A stretch of DNA of 64,000 nucleotides. It comes from Paenibacillus chitinolyticus NBRC 15660 (GTDB lineage Bacteria > Bacillota > Bacilli > Paenibacillales > NBRC-103111). Where the stretch lies: NCBI RefSeq assembly GCF_000739915.1, contig NZ_BBJT01000003.1, forward strand, positions 434,001-498,000, in the 5' to 3' direction. The notes below the pieces were generated by a model that worked only from the letters and a program-made list of their open reading frames with translations, was not told the origin of the DNA and did no database searches. Both the position numbers and the translations under genes were made by a program. Numbering within the stretch: position 1 is the first letter of the stretch; every line of letters starts with the position of its first letter. Below are positions 8,434 to 18,791 of the stretch, one piece after another.

Positions 8434-8454
8434 AAAAAAAGCCGTGTTCCGGCT
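8434..8454 (-). terminator. Terminator between the unknown gene (8536) and the thioredoxin gene
   Basis: Minus strand AGCCG, GAACA loop, CGGCT and seven T. Its T run ends only 18 bases before the thioredoxin start codon. A second inverted repeat (GGGCAGC/GCTGCCC, about 8498-8533) lies just upstream. Confidence 0.75.
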
Positions 8455-8535
8455 GCCAAACCTCCGGATACATCTAAGACTAAGAAAATTCCTTAAAGGG
8501 CAGCAGCCTGGCGCAAAAGGAAGCGCTGCCCCGTT

Positions 8536-9069
8536 TCAGAAAGCATGGTTGTCCCTAAGCGCAGACAGCGACAATAACGTATGTTCCAGCAGCCCTTCGA
8601 AGTCGTCGAGATGGCTTTCGTTGACCTTGCGGCCGAACTCAAGCAAAACCTCATTGTGCCAGCCTTCGTTTTCGGAGCCGAACACGTAAGAAAGCGTCTG
8701 GGTGATGAGCGGCCTTCCGCTCCAGATGGATTCCAGGGACGATCCGACCGCCGGACAGTCCCGCGAGGGATCGCCGACAAGGAATCCGAATCTCACCGTA
8801 AGCGAACAGCCCGGCTCGGCTCCTTTGCGGCTCAACAGCTCCGCGGCCAAATCTTCCAGTTCAGCCGCCAGATGAAGCTCCGCCCACGGAGAAGCCGTGT
8901 TCTCTTCGCCGCCGCGGAGGACAAAACGGATCCGGTACTGGCGGCCCAAGCTGGATAAATCCATGACGTCTGACCGGTTCGTCACCAGAATCTCGCCGGA
9001 CAGATCCAAATCGTAGACAGCGCCTTCCAAAACGACTTTTAAATTCTCGTAAACCGTCGGATCAAACAT
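8536..9069 (-). CDS. Protein of unknown function (177 aa)
   Basis: Start ATG 9069 behind AAGGAG. I do not recognise the family. It is soluble and acidic, with alternating strands in the first 110 residues (VVLEGAVYDLDLSG, YRIRFVLRGGEE) and a helical end. No signal peptide, metal site or nucleotide-binding motif is visible. It stands between the ABC-F gene and the thioredoxin/kapB pair on the same strand, but terminators on both sides suggest its own transcript. Confidence 0.65.
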   Translation of the reverse strand: MFDPTVYENLKVVLEGAVYDLDLSGEILVTNRSDVMDLSSLGRQYRIRFVLRGGEENTASPWAELHLAAELEDLAAELLSRKGAEPGCSLTVRFGFLVGDPSRDCPAVGSSLESIWSGRPLITQTLSYVFGSENEGWHNEVLLEFGRKVNESHLDDFEGLLEHTLLSLSALRDNHAF

Positions 9070-9161
9070 ACCGGGCAGCTCCTTTTCGATCAGTGTTCAT
9101 TGCGTTACGGCAGTGCGGAGCGGCAAACGGAAAATCCGTCTGCTGCCGCATCTCCGGAGCG

Positions 9162-9202
9162 CAGCAAAGGCGCCCGGATGATGAACATCCAAGCGCCTCT
9201 TC
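9162..9202 (-). terminator. Hairpin downstream of the YkpA-type ABC-F gene
   Basis: Two-step stem: AGGCGC/GCGCCT enclosing GGATG/CATCC. The T tract is short, so the terminator call is moderate. Confidence 0.5.
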
Positions 9203-9231
9203 TGTGTATTCCGAACGCATGCCTCTACCGT

Positions 9232-10953
<1,722 letters not shown>

Positions 10954-12903
10954 TTACTTGCCGCGCTCGATTTCCTCCACGAGCTCCGAGAGAATCGTCC
11001 AGCGTTCCATCGCCTGCTCCAGCTCTTCACCGGCGGCAATCTCCTCGGCGTACAGCTCCTGTACCCGGCTGTAGTCGCTTCCGGCCTTCGCGATATCGCT
11101 CTTGATCCGCTCCAGCTTCTCTTCCAGAGCCGCGATGCGGTCTTCGATCGTATCCCATTCCTTTTGCTCGTTGAAGGAGAGTTTTTTCTTCTTCGCGCGT
11201 TCCCCGCCGGAGACCGCTCCGGCTGTGCCGGTGGATGGAGCGGACGGGGCGGAGGCCTGGGTCCGGGCTTTTTCTTTTGCGTCGGGCTTAAGCTCGGAAG
11301 CTTCACGCTGTTGTTTGAGCTCCAGGTATTCGGAGTACGTTCCGATATACTGTTCGATTTCGCCCCCGCCCGTAAACGAAAACAGATGGTCGGCGGTCCG
11401 GTCCAGGAAATAACGGTCATGGGATACCGTAATGACGGCGCCGGGAAACTGTTCCAGATAGTCTTCCAGAATGGACAAGGTTTGAATATCCAGATCGTTC
11501 GTCGGCTCGTCGAGCAGCAGGACATTCGGCTCTCCCATCAGTGTACGCAGCAGATAGAGCCGGCGCTTCTCGCCTCCGGAAAGTTTCCCGATGGGCGTCC
11601 ACTGGAGATTCGGCGGGAACAGGAATCTTTCCAGCATCTGCGCCGCCGTGATGCTCTCTCCGTCCTTCGTCCGGATGACCTCGGCCGCCTCGCGGACATA
11701 CTCGATGACACGCTGCTTGTCATCCATCTCTACATTTTCTTGTGTGTAGTAGGCCAGTTTGACGGTGCTCCCCCGCTCGATTTCACCGCTGTCCGGGCTG
11801 AGGCGTCCGGCCAGCATATTCAGCAGCGTCGATTTGCCGCTTCCGTTGCGGCCGATAATGCCGATCCGGTCGTCCGGCAGCACGATGTAGCTGAAATCGT
11901 GGATGAGCTCACGGCCCTCGTAGCCTTTGCTCACCTGCTTCAGCTCGATGACTTTGCGGCCGAGGCGGCTGCCTGCCAGAGCCATATCGAGCTTAGCCGC
12001 AGGCCCGTCGACTTTGCGGTCGCGCAGCTCCTCCGCTCGTTCGACGCGGGCTTTCTGCTTCGTCGTGCGGGCTTTCGCGCCGCGGTGCAGCCAGGCGAGC
12101 TCTCTGCGGAGCAGATTGCGCCGCTTGTCTTCGCTGGCTGCCTCACGCTCCATGCGCTCAGCCTTTTTCTCCAGAAACGTCGTGTAATTGCCTTCATAGC
12201 TGTATATGCTGCCGCGGTCGAGCTCCAAGATGCGGCTCGTCACGCGCTCCAGGAAATAGCGGTCGTGCGTAACGAGCAGTAGAGCGCCTTTCCATTTGCT
12301 TAGAAACTGCTCCAGCCAGTCTACCGTCTCGTTGTCGATGTGGTTGGTAGGCTCGTCGAGAATAAGCAGGTCGGCGGGCTGGATCAGTACCCGGGCCATG
12401 GCCACGCGCTTGCGCTGGCCGCCGGACAGCTCGCCTACGGGCTTGCCGAATTCCGTGATGCCCAGTTTGGTGAGGACTGTCTTCGCCGTTGTGCCTGCTT
12501 CCCACGCGTCCAGCTCGTCCATTCTCGCCTGCACCCGCATCAGCTTCTGTTGGGCAGCCTCGTCTTCGGGGCTGTTTTCAAGGGCCGCAAGCGCCTGCTC
12601 GTAGTCGCGGAGCACCTTCATAAGCGGCGTTTCTCCGTAGAAAACCTGCTCCAGAACCGTTGAACGTTCATCGAACTCCGGCTGCTGAGGCAAGTATTCC
12701 ACTCGGAAATGATTGGAATGAACGATCGATCCGGAGTCCGGCGTTTCCAAACCGGCCAAAATTCTCAGCAGGGAAGACTTGCCGGTGCCGTTGACACCGA
12801 TCAGGCCGATCCGCTGTTTTTCCGAGATCGTAAAGGAAATATCGTCGAAGAGAACTTTCTCTCCGTAAGTTTTTACTAGATGTTCGGCATGAATAATACT
12901 CAT
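10954..12903 (-). CDS. yfmR: ABC-F family ATPase, YfmR/Uup type
   Basis: 649 residues. Two complete ABC modules: GVNGTGKSS with LSGGQRKR and DEPTNHIDNET, then GRNGSGKST with LSGGEKRR and DEPTNDLDIQT. A basic linker lies between them, and a C-terminal coiled coil typical of Uup/YfmR covers about residues 560-649. YfmR helps ribosomes stalled at difficult sequences in B. subtilis, and Uup members bind DNA or ribosomes. The start is ATG 12903 behind GGAGG. An Ala/Ser/Thr-rich hinge precedes the coiled coil. It is followed by ykpA on the same strand, with a terminator between. Confidence 0.9.
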   Translation of the reverse strand: MSIIHAEHLVKTYGEKVLFDDISFTISEKQRIGLIGVNGTGKSSLLRILAGLETPDSGSIVHSNHFRVEYLPQQPEFDERSTVLEQVFYGETPLMKVLRDYEQALAALENSPEDEAAQQKLMRVQARMDELDAWEAGTTAKTVLTKLGITEFGKPVGELSGGQRKRVAMARVLIQPADLLILDEPTNHIDNETVDWLEQFLSKWKGALLLVTHDRYFLERVTSRILELDRGSIYSYEGNYTTFLEKKAERMEREAASEDKRRNLLRRELAWLHRGAKARTTKQKARVERAEELRDRKVDGPAAKLDMALAGSRLGRKVIELKQVSKGYEGRELIHDFSYIVLPDDRIGIIGRNGSGKSTLLNMLAGRLSPDSGEIERGSTVKLAYYTQENVEMDDKQRVIEYVREAAEVIRTKDGESITAAQMLERFLFPPNLQWTPIGKLSGGEKRRLYLLRTLMGEPNVLLLDEPTNDLDIQTLSILEDYLEQFPGAVITVSHDRYFLDRTADHLFSFTGGGEIEQYIGTYSEYLELKQQREASELKPDAKEKARTQASAPSAPSTGTAGAVSGGERAKKKKLSFNEQKEWDTIEDRIAALEEKLERIKSDIAKAGSDYSRVQELYAEEIAAGEELEQAMERWTILSELVEEIERGK

Positions 12904-13011
12904 GAGTTCCTCCGTCCTTAATCGCCGCGCCAAATGAACCCGGCTGCCCTCATGCCCGCCGTCGGGCGTACGGATGAGACCAGCCGGATGTATAATCGAT
13001 TTCTATCGGAT

Positions 13012-14100
13012 TTAAACCGGGCTGACCGGATTTTCCGGCTGTCCGGGGTCGCTCGCTGCCGCGGCCGGGTGCAGAATATATTGCAGCAGCAGAGAGGCCG
13101 TTCCCGCGATAGCGTCCACATGCGTGCGTTCCATGCCGTGCGAGGCATGAACGCCGGGACCGATCAGCGCGGCACGGATGTTGCTCCCTCCGCGAAGCGC
13201 CGCGGAAGCGTCCGAGCCATACTGCGGGTACACATCCACCACGTGGCGGATCCCGGAATGTTCCGCGAGGCGGATAAGCTGAGAGGTCATCGCGTAGTCG
13301 TAAGGACCGCTGGAGTCTTTTGCACAGATGGAGACGTCCTGCTCGGTGCAGGTCAGATCGTCCCCCATGGCTCCCATATCGACGGCAAGAAGCTCGTCAA
13401 TGTCGGCCGGGATGTAAGAAGCCCCGTGACCGACTTCCTCGTAAGTGGTCAAAATGATTTTAACGGTGCAGGCCGGTTCGATCAGCTCGTTCTTCAGAAG
13501 ATCCAGAAGGGCGAACAGTGCGGCCACGCTCGCTTTATCGTCCAGATGACGGGACTTGACATACCCGTTCTCCAGCATGCGGACACGCGGCTCGAAAGAG
13601 ACGAAATCCCCGACGCGGATTCCCAGCTTCTGTACCTCTTCCTTGTTGAAAGCCAGTTCGTCCAGGCGAACTTCCATGTTCTCCTCGACGCGTTTATGGT
13701 CTCTCGCATCCGGAAAAACGTGAACAGAAGGCTTGGTGGTCAAAATAGTGCCTTCATAGCTGAGTCCCTGGCGAGTATGAACGCGGCAGTACTCGTTTTC
13801 GATGGCCGCCATCATAAAACCGCCTACCGACGTAAGGCGCAGACGCCCGTTGTCCTTGATGGACCGCACCATCGCCCCGAGCGTATCCACATGGGCCGAG
13901 AGCCCGATCGTGTAATCGCTCCGTTTGCCCGGAATCGTAATGATGCCGCAACCTTTATTCGTCAGTTCCAGCTTATAGCCCAGCTTCTCGGCCTCCGCCT
14001 TTACTTTATCCATAATGTGGTGGGTGTAACCGCTCGGGCTTGGCGTTTGCAAAAGCATGTCCAGCACTTCCAGCAGATACGTTCTATTTACTTGCTCCAT
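13012..14100 (-). CDS. M42 family metallopeptidase (YtoP/YsdC-like)
   Basis: 362-residue cytosolic aminopeptidase of the M42 family, which uses two metal ions. Visible ligands and catalytic residues: His70 and Asp72 (SAHVDT), Asp187/Asp188 (RHLDDK), Glu221/Glu222 (TYEEVGHGAS), Asp241 (AVDMGAM) and His318/His321 (GPGVHASHG). Start ATG 14100 follows GGAGAGG. Homologues trim peptides after the proteasome or oligopeptidases; the physiological substrate here is unknown. The Ala/Pro-rich last 20 residues are not conserved. Confidence 0.9.
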   Translation of the reverse strand: MEQVNRTYLLEVLDMLLQTPSPSGYTHHIMDKVKAEAEKLGYKLELTNKGCGIITIPGKRSDYTIGLSAHVDTLGAMVRSIKDNGRLRLTSVGGFMMAAIENEYCRVHTRQGLSYEGTILTTKPSVHVFPDARDHKRVEENMEVRLDELAFNKEEVQKLGIRVGDFVSFEPRVRMLENGYVKSRHLDDKASVAALFALLDLLKNELIEPACTVKIILTTYEEVGHGASYIPADIDELLAVDMGAMGDDLTCTEQDVSICAKDSSGPYDYAMTSQLIRLAEHSGIRHVVDVYPQYGSDASAALRGGSNIRAALIGPGVHASHGMERTHVDAIAGTASLLLQYILHPAAAASDPGQPENPVSPV

Positions 14101-14650
14101 AACTCAACCTCTCCTTTTCCTATCCCGGTACGAGTAGTGTCGCTCTGCTAACGAAACCGTTTAACGGTAAAGCTCTCCGCCTGACCGGCGGCCGGTTTCC
14201 GTTTCTGAGCGCTATGTAAAGACTTGCTTCTACTTAATACCCCGAAAATTCCTCTATCCATCAACCCTAATTGTCGCAGCGCAGATCCGCCGGGTTCTAT
14301 CCGTCCGGACGGTTTTGCCGGTGCAGGTAAAGTTAACCGGTGAAGTTCCGTTTGAGACTCTCACTTATTTTACAATCTTGCAAGCTTTCCGTAAAAACGA
14401 TTGTGAATACCGGAAATTTACGCCAAATCGGCGTGCCTGCAAAAGCGGTCTCTTACTGGTGATACTACACTGTTTCCCCGTTGTTTTCAAACGATAAACC
14501 CGTTTCGAGAAAAACAATCCGGCCGCGGTTGGAAAACTTTGTCCCGTGAAATCTAGCAAATCGCATGCTAGGATTAAAAGGCTTCTTCCGAGTGAGAGTG
14601 CAGAGCCGCGCGACATGCCCGCTCCTCTTCTCAGACAGAAAGCAAAAAAA
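14101..14650. other. Long spacer upstream of the c-di-AMP riboswitch
   Basis: About 550 bases between the divergent M42 gene and the riboswitch. I see no convincing gene. It contains the inverted repeat CTAGCA/TGCTAG (14553-14571) and A+T-rich tracts around 14360-14410 and 14460-14520 that probably hold promoters for both directions; I cannot fix -35/-10 boxes securely. Confidence 0.45.
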
Positions 14651-14768
14651 TAAGGCCGAAGCTTCTGCGGAAGCACGGGGGAACCCATATTTGGGGTGAA
14701 GCCATGATGTTCATGGCCGGGTGATTGCTCTTTGACCCGAATCCGTCAGCTAACCTCGCAGGCCGATA
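14651..14768 (+). promoter_or_regulatory. c-di-AMP riboswitch (ydaO/yuaA type)
   Basis: Conserved segments appear in the expected order: GGCC of the closing stem, CACGGGGGAACCC, TTTGGGGTGAA, a variable hairpin (GCCATGA/TCATGGC), GCTCTTTGACCCGAATCCG, TCAGCTAACCTCGCAGGC and the returning GGCC. In this class c-di-AMP binding generally turns expression off. It sits 18 bases before the start of the LysM-CAP gene, overlapping its leader; cell-wall hydrolase-like genes are classic targets of this class. An intrinsic terminator is not obvious, so control may act on translation or through a structure I missed. Confidence 0.9.
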
Positions 14769-14785
14769 AAAGGAGAGATTTTAAC

Positions 14786-15604
14786 TTGAAATCTATTAAA
14801 AAAGCAACTCTCGTTGGTGTTTTTGCCCTTACGTCCGTTTTCGGAGCAGGCGCCGCATCCGCATCCGCCGAGCCATGCAACGTTTCCGGCGGGAACACGC
14901 TCGCGACCCTTTCGAACAAATACGGCATTGATCTCGCCTCTCTTCTTACATCCAATCCGCAGCTCAATAATACGAATTTCATTTGGAAAGGCATGCAGAT
15001 CGTCGTACCGGCCGCACCTCCCGCTGCGGAAAAACCGGCTGCCGAGGCACCGGCTGCGCCAACCGCACCTGAAAAGAAACCGGAAGCCCAGAAACCTTCC
15101 GCACCACCGGTAAAACCGAGCACGCCCGTTCCGGAAACTCAGGCACCCGTAAGCACGCCGAAACCGACAACCAAGCCGTCCGCACCTGTCGCGACTCCGG
15201 CACCGAAACCAACTGAAAAACCTGCTTCTTCCCAATCGGAATTCGCGGATCAGGTCGTAACGCTGGTGAACCAAGAACGTTCCAAAGCGGGATTAAAACC
15301 GCTTGCTTCCGACAGCGCGCTTGCCGCGATGGCTTTGGACAAAGCGAAGGATATGTATACAAATAACTATTTCGACCACAACTCTCCGACGTACGGATCT
15401 CCATTTGATATGATGAAATCTTATGGCATCTCTTATACGTATGCAGGCGAAAACATCGCCAAAGGACAGCGCACTCCGCAGGAAGTAATGAACTCGTGGA
15501 TGAACAGCCAGGGTCACCGGGAAAACATTTTGAGCCCGAACTTTACCAAAATCGGAGTCGCTTACTATAACGGCGAATGGGTTCAAGAGTTTATCGCGAA
15601 CTAA
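14786..15604 (+). CDS. Secreted LysM-like / CAP (SCP) domain protein
   Basis: 272 residues starting at TTG 14786 behind AGGAGAG; an in-frame upstream start near 14732 lies inside the riboswitch and is rejected. Signal peptide 1-28 (ASASAEP). Residues 35-76 resemble a LysM wall-binding repeat (NTLATLSNKYGIDLASLL, IWKGMQIVVP). A Pro/Ala/Lys-rich linker covers about 77-150. The C-terminal CAP domain, like B. subtilis YkwD, has the signature histidines and glutamate in YFDHNSP, YAGENIA and SQGHREN. It likely acts at the cell wall; CAP activity is not defined. Expression is expected to respond to c-di-AMP. Confidence 0.9.
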   Translation: MKSIKKATLVGVFALTSVFGAGAASASAEPCNVSGGNTLATLSNKYGIDLASLLTSNPQLNNTNFIWKGMQIVVPAAPPAAEKPAAEAPAAPTAPEKKPEAQKPSAPPVKPSTPVPETQAPVSTPKPTTKPSAPVATPAPKPTEKPASSQSEFADQVVTLVNQERSKAGLKPLASDSALAAMALDKAKDMYTNNYFDHNSPTYGSPFDMMKSYGISYTYAGENIAKGQRTPQEVMNSWMNSQGHRENILSPNFTKIGVAYYNGEWVQEFIAN

Positions 15605-15694
15605 TCCGATTTTCATTTTGTAAGTGTACGAATGCGAATATACAATTTATGGATATAATTTTGATCCTACAATCCAATCTAATGCAGCTATGAA

Positions 15695-15738
15695 AAGCAG
15701 CGGCCCGTTCCTGAAACTGGAACCGGCCGCTTTTTTTT
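15695..15738 (+). terminator. Terminator of the LysM-CAP gene
   Basis: AGCGGCC/GGCCGCT and GTTCC/GGAAC arms with eight T. Confidence 0.93.
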
Positions 15739-16052
15739 GCGGAAAAACAGCCGGCTAGGAGCCTGATGCCCCAGGCAGGAGCAAGTAGTCATAATACAGA
15801 AGACCTGGGGGAAACTAAGCTGGACAAGTTATTGAAGTACGGTATCGGTTAATCCTTCGGCAACATTAAGATAAGGGGATTCAGAAGGAAAGCTTTATGC
15901 GGCCGCGTTATTTCGGATGGGGTTACAGTGGCATTTCGCTATTCGGAAAGGGGCCTGCGGCGTTGAATGACGTCGGAACATAGGAATTCGCTCACCTAGA
16001 AATGATGTTAGCTATGACTTTCACATCATGTGTTTTGCCGCCAGCTCCACCA
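15739..16052. other. Unassigned spacer of about 310 bases
   Basis: No open frame of useful length, no tRNA, and no known RNA motif that I recognise. Base composition is near that of the neighbours and it contains short repeats such as CCTGATGCCCCAGG and CGGAAAGGGGCC. It may hold a small RNA or decayed sequence; I cannot support either. Confidence 0.3.
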
Positions 16053-16088
16053 TAAAAAGAACCTGCCGCGAATAAAGGCAAGTTCTTA
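16053..16088 (-). terminator. Terminator of the Dabb gene
   Basis: AAGAAC-TGCC and GGCA-GTTCTT arms, with five T on the minus strand, 30 bases past the stop. Confidence 0.8.
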
Positions 16089-16117
16089 CGGGTGTTAGTT
16101 GATTTTTTTCGATAAAA

Positions 16118-16408
16118 TTAGCTTTCAAAGTCTACGCAAGGAGCGACGCCGTCTTTGGCTTCGCCCATATAGGCGAGCACATCCTGGTGGACGGGGTGCA
16201 CATTATAAGCTTTGAGATCTTCAAGCGAGTTAAACTTTGTGATCAAAACCAGGTCGTAAGAACGTTCGGAATGGATCACATCCGCGCCCACTTCGATATG
16301 CAGCAGTTCGGAAATTTTGCCTTCCATGTTCTGCAGCTTGGCTCTTGCTTGTTCGACGGACTCCGGGCTGCGGTCTTTAAGCTTGAAAAACACGACATGT
16401 GTAATCAT
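16118..16408 (-). CDS. Dabb-family (stress-responsive A/B barrel) protein
   Basis: 96 residues, the usual size for these dimeric alpha-beta barrels. It begins ITHVVFFKLKDRSPE after ATG 16408, with GAGGAG upstream; VGADVIHSERSYDLVLI and HPVHQDVLAYM are typical family segments. Function varies in the family (stress-induced, some enzymatic); nothing more can be inferred. It stands between the FHA gene and a terminator and may be the last gene of the Tad transcript. Confidence 0.8.
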   Translation of the reverse strand: MITHVVFFKLKDRSPESVEQARAKLQNMEGKISELLHIEVGADVIHSERSYDLVLITKFNSLEDLKAYNVHPVHQDVLAYMGEAKDGVAPCVDFES

Positions 16409-16481
16409 TGGACATTCTCCTCTTTCCCGTTTCTTCAACAACCCGTCCATTATACCATTTTCGTTCCACGACAGGAACTGG

Positions 16482-18227
16482 TCAGCCGAATCGGAAGCTA
16501 AATTCGGTGTGAATGATCCGCACCACATCCCCGTCTTTCAAAGCGACCATTTGATAAGGAACGAGCATTCCGTCGTTCAGAAACGTACCGTTTCGCGAAC
16601 CGAGATCTTTGACCGCATAACCTTCCGGTGTCCGTAAAAATTGCGCGTGTATCCGCGAGATTCCGAGTACATCTTCGATATAGTCGGCATCTCCTCCACC
16701 TCGCCCGATAATAAAAGAATCCGCGTCGAGCAGAATCGTTTCCTTCCGCCCTTCCCGCATTACTTCGAGCACGGGATGGCGGAACTTCGCATGCGGCGGG
16801 GCTGACGCGGCACCGAGGAAGACGGTTTCATCCGCGTTGTTCACCGCAGATAGCGGCGGAGCCAGGAGCGTCGTACGTGCGCCCAGTCCGGCGTAGTACC
16901 GCTCGAGCGACTCCGGCTCCTGTGCCGCCGCAGGCGGATACGGGCTGCTGCCGGAGGGGGCCGCTTCTTTCAACTGGCTGTTACGCCGGCCCGGAAGGCC
17001 GATTGCCAGCAGTACGTAAGCGGCATCCAGCACCAGCAGCGTCGCTCCGCTGCTGATGTACAGCAGCGGGGGCCCAGGCGCGCTGAAATAAGCGTTCCAG
17101 ATCATCGCGATGATCGGGAATGCGCCTACCAGCGCGAGGATTTTGCCGCGGGACCCGCGAAGCGGTCCTGCGGAGGTAGCCGCTCCGGCGGGCGCGGCTT
17201 GCGGCGGCTGCGGTGGCCGTGGCGCTGCGTAGGGCTGCGGCACTGCGTGCGGCGTGTCGTGGAGCTGCGGCGATTGCCCGGCCGCCTGCACGCCGGAGTC
17301 ATCCGCAGCAATTTGCTGACGTCTTCGGATAAACTTTTCTGCAGCACCGCGCGGATTGGGATCTGAACGGCTTTCGCCCACAAGCCTATGAGGCGATCTA
17401 GTCCCGCCTTGGGGCACATGTGCGCTCTCTCTTCGCAAAAGTCCGTCACCAACATCATTACTTTCTCTCTGAAAATGCAGCGGGTCCGTTTCATGAATAT
17501 CTTGCCCCAGCTTCTTCAAAACGGAAACCGCATAACCGCTCCGCTCACTGAACTCTGCTGAACCCTGCATTTCTGAGTTCGGAATGTTTGAAGCTTGAAC
17601 AATCGGGTCCGACTCCATGCCTCCTTTCCCGATGTCCTCCTCAATACTTAGCCTATTTTCGCTTATTTCCAGATAAATTTGCCTTTTGAATTCTCGAACG
17701 GAGAAGCTTTCACGCTCGCAGTACTTGGCAAGTCTCTCGAGACTTCCACGCTCTTCCGCTTGGAGACGTCTGCCCAAGTCTCGAACAAGCGCGCTCCACA
17801 TGACGGATGCAGATGCAGCCGGAATTTCCTTTATAGGAAGGCACAGCAGCGAGACGTCTGCCCAGCCCCTTTCGATATATATGTAATTTTTATCCACTAC
17901 AAACTGAGCCTCATTCAGCATAAAATTGCCGCTATCGCTTACACAAGCCGCCGCTTCGTGCAGCAGTTGAAGACATCCGGCGGGATCTGGACTCCGCTCT
18001 TTAAGGATAGCTGCCAGAGACCGTCTGGAGGCGAGGTTATAGATCAGCCTGACATGACTATCGATCTCTTCCACCTTCAAAGACAGTACCCGCGGAATAG
18101 GGTTTTCTTTAAGCATCTTTAGCTGCAAGGGCGCTAGGTGTTCAATGTTCAGCCCTTCTTCCAAACCCACTTCTAGCCATCTGCCTTGCGACAACCGTAC
18201 GCTTGCCTGCAATCCGAATATTTCCAT
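16482..18227 (-). CDS. Membrane protein with C-terminal FHA domain, Tad-operon associated
   Basis: 581 residues starting at ATG 18227 behind AAAGGATG. The N-terminal 200 residues are an unassigned globular region, as seen in Paenibacillus FHA proteins next to Tad genes. A Pro/Ala-rich low-complexity stretch follows (about 290-345), then two hydrophobic segments (about 360-415). The last 95 residues form an FHA domain with IIGRGGGDADY, ISRIHAQF and DLGSRNGTFLND: the conserved G-R, S-x-x-H and N-G that bind phosphothreonine. It probably links the pilus machinery to Ser/Thr phosphorylation; the partner kinase is not in the window. Confidence 0.82.
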   Translation of the reverse strand: MEIFGLQASVRLSQGRWLEVGLEEGLNIEHLAPLQLKMLKENPIPRVLSLKVEEIDSHVRLIYNLASRRSLAAILKERSPDPAGCLQLLHEAAACVSDSGNFMLNEAQFVVDKNYIYIERGWADVSLLCLPIKEIPAASASVMWSALVRDLGRRLQAEERGSLERLAKYCERESFSVREFKRQIYLEISENRLSIEEDIGKGGMESDPIVQASNIPNSEMQGSAEFSERSGYAVSVLKKLGQDIHETDPLHFQRESNDVGDGLLRRESAHVPQGGTRSPHRLVGESRSDPNPRGAAEKFIRRRQQIAADDSGVQAAGQSPQLHDTPHAVPQPYAAPRPPQPPQAAPAGAATSAGPLRGSRGKILALVGAFPIIAMIWNAYFSAPGPPLLYISSGATLLVLDAAYVLLAIGLPGRRNSQLKEAAPSGSSPYPPAAAQEPESLERYYAGLGARTTLLAPPLSAVNNADETVFLGAASAPPHAKFRHPVLEVMREGRKETILLDADSFIIGRGGGDADYIEDVLGISRIHAQFLRTPEGYAVKDLGSRNGTFLNDGMLVPYQMVALKDGDVVRIIHTEFSFRFG

Positions 18228-18261
18228 AACTTCATCCTTTCACATCTCTGGCGGGCTTCTG

Positions 18262-18777
18262 TCAAAAAGCAAGGCTTCCGTACCAGTAAGCAGCCAGAAC
18301 CCCCGGCAGTACCGCATACATAAAAGGAAAACGCAGTTGATCACTTTGTTTCAAGCTTTTCCAGAACGACAAATCTTTCAGAAACAAACCTAGGGCCAAT
18401 CCCCCGAATAAGCGCCCGAGCCGTTTTACTCCTTCTTTTCTCGCAAGAAGCAAGCACAAGCCGATCGCTCCCGCGAACAATAAAGAATAAAGCGCGCACG
18501 TAAAAACATAGACCCCGCCCGTTAAAGCTCCAATCGCCCCGAACAGCTTAACGTCCCCCGCACCGAGCGCCCCTGCCGCATACAAAATAAAAAGCGCAAT
18601 AAAACCGGTCATGAATCCCGCAACAGAGAAAACAAGTCCGCTCCAGCCATCTATAAGAAGATGGTACATCATTCCGATACCGGCGCCTGCGGCAGTCAAG
18701 ACGTTCGGAATAATCGATTTTCGTACATCGGTTATAAACGCGGCCAGAATGAGAAGAGAAAGCAGCAGCTCCTCCAT
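18262..18777 (-). CDS. tadV: A24-family prepilin peptidase (TadV/CpaA)
   Basis: 171 residues with about five membrane segments, the short CpaA/TadV form without a methylase domain. The two catalytic aspartates are Asp17 (FITDVRK) and Asp75 (GAGDVKL), the GxGD signature of aspartic prepilin peptidases. It should cleave the leader of the Flp pilin and the TadE-like pseudopilins in this operon. ATG 18777 has AAAGGAG upstream, 15 bases from the preceding gene. Confidence 0.92.
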   Translation of the reverse strand: MEELLLSLLILAAFITDVRKSIIPNVLTAAGAGIGMMYHLLIDGWSGLVFSVAGFMTGFIALFILYAAGALGAGDVKLFGAIGALTGGVYVFTCALYSLLFAGAIGLCLLLARKEGVKRLGRLFGGLALGLFLKDLSFWKSLKQSDQLRFPFMYAVLPGVLAAYWYGSLAF

Positions 18778-18791
18778 AGTGATGTCTCCTT

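Noticed and set aside
14732-14785. Upstream start for the LysM-CAP protein
   Set aside because: These codons overlap the conserved core of the c-di-AMP riboswitch, and a TTG with AGGAGAG and a proper signal peptide lies at 14786.
15739-16052. Group II intron or retron-like RNA
   Set aside because: No domain V sequence, reverse transcriptase or msr/msd pattern could be recognised.
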